From: Caecitellus pseudoparvulus
Lineage: Eukaryota > Bigyra: Bicosoecida
Direction of reading: 5' to 3'
Assembly: GCA_965644315.1 (NCBI GenBank)
Contig: CBFFRQ010000047.1
Coordinates: forward strand, 1-64,000
Length of the DNA stretch: 64,000 nucleotides
How positions within the stretch are numbered: the stretch's first letter is position 1; each line of letters begins with the position of its first letter. The notes beneath the pieces are model-generated. The model ran no database searches and was not told where the DNA came from. It saw only the letters and a program-made list of their open reading frames with translations. A program made the position numbers and the translations under genes. Positions 63,601 through 64,000 of this stretch are shown one piece after another.

Positions 63601-64000
63601 ACGGTGACCGATTCAGCTACCGCCCCGCTCTCCTCCACACTTCTCACCAGCATTCAAGTGGCAGACATCAATGAGAAGCCTTTTTTCTCTGTCCTTCCTG
63701 AACCCTCTCTGCCTGAGAGCGCTGTGGGAGTTGGTGCCGTCATCACCCGAGTGCAAGTGCAAGACCCAGATGTTGCCCCAGTAAACGCTTCGTGGTCTGC
63801 AATGACAATCTCCCTGGTGGCTGTTGATGGCGCTACGCAACAGACATTCTCCGTGCACCCAACCAGTGGTGACATCAGTGTGAACTTGCCCTCTCTGGAT
63901 TTCGAGCTGAATGACGTAGTGGTCATCACGTTGCAAGTTACAGACGGTGCCGGCCTCGCCTCGCTGGGAAATGTGACACTTCGCCTGACCAACGTCAACG
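57620..64000 (+). CDS. Large secreted or surface protein with GCC2/GCC3-type Cys-rich repeats and cadherin-like repeats, 3' end beyond the window
   Basis: Exons 57620-57702, 57765-57830, 57899-57937 and 58005 onward; the last stays open for 6 kb to the window edge. A signal peptide (VVVCTALLQLAWLWGQSAA) is encoded by exon 1. The spliced N-terminal segment (WRQGALYWRKQGSSSVFLEL, then EGQVDFGDGT and FGTAHTYSTLGVYDC) recalls beta-sandwich ectodomains. A probable IPT/TIG-like domain (ATGATSVAVSGSGF) precedes Cys-rich repeats of the ephrin-receptor GCC2/GCC3 type (CPAGHHLNSAKTACVACPAG, CAAGRYGDSEG, CPAGFYCPEG, about 59360-60130). From about 60760 at least eight cadherin-like repeats follow, with calcium-binding patterns such as ITLTDVNEPP, LDANDPP, LIDVNEPP, NMNEPP, LDFE and VADINEKPF. 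It should be an adhesion or receptor protein; a membrane anchor, if any, lies beyond the window. Confidence 0.85.

Noticed and set aside
1-64000. Bacterial or organellar origin of the window
   Set aside because: Dozens of genes need splicing to restore conserved motifs, and families such as TRAPPC2, PTEN and kinesin-9 are eukaryotic nuclear genes.

Overview
This is a stretch of nuclear DNA from a GC-rich, gene-dense, single-celled eukaryote that very probably builds a motile cilium. The genes are interrupted by short GT-AG introns and encode eukaryote-only proteins: the mismatch-repair protein MLH1, eIF5A, TRAPPC2, PTEN, mitochondrial complex I and complex II factors, and PUS10. A kinesin-9 and a CFAP144/FAM183-like protein point to a cilium or flagellum. 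A phytochelatin synthase, a plant-like NDUFB8 and a secreted protein with GCC2/GCC3-type and cadherin-like repeats would suit an alga or a related protist. No plastid-specific gene is present, and I cannot name the lineage from this window alone.

I place 27 protein genes in 64 kb. In order they are: GON4L-like (-, runs off the left edge); SGNH-fold protein (-); reductase of the DFR/CCR family (+); PTC7-type phosphatase (-); kynurenine-type aminotransferase (-); PUS10 (-); tetraspanin-like protein (+); histidine acid phosphatase (+); phytochelatin synthase (+); MSP-kinase-SH3 protein (-); NDUFB8 (+); NVL AAA-ATPase (-); PTEN (-); kinesin-9 (-); a 3198-residue orphan (+); enoyl-CoA hydratase/HAD fusion (-); OSGEP/Kae1 (-); a protein ending in 13 heptad repeats (-); eIF5A (+); MLH1 (+); TRAPPC2 (-); SDHAF2 (+); DPH3 (-); MSS51-like protein (+); CFAP144-like protein (-); PA-domain secreted protein (-); cadherin/GCC2-GCC3 surface protein (+, runs off the right edge).

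Exon structures were built by hand, requiring GT-AG borders, matching codon phase and continuity of known family motifs. About 46 introns were placed. They are short (43-138 nt, most 62-73), and in the large genes they sit close to the 5' end and are followed by one very long 3' exon. Convergent neighbours are very tight: MLH1 and TRAPPC2 share a TTAA that supplies both stop codons, and other pairs are 7, 22 and 36 bp apart. Divergent pairs share gaps of 250-540 bp that must hold both promoters. I saw no rRNA or tRNA gene, CRISPR array or transposon.

The genes do not form a pathway. Themes that recur are translation quality and modification (eIF5A, OSGEP, PUS10, DPH3), mitochondrial respiration (NDUFB8, SDHAF2, an MSS51-like protein, PTC7), cilium building (kinesin-9, CFAP144-like) and lipid or kinase signalling (PTEN, the MSP-kinase-SH3 protein). 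The most unusual items are the MSP-kinase-SH3 architecture, the hydratase/HAD fusion, the intronless 9.6 kb orphan, and the uniform 5'-biased introns.
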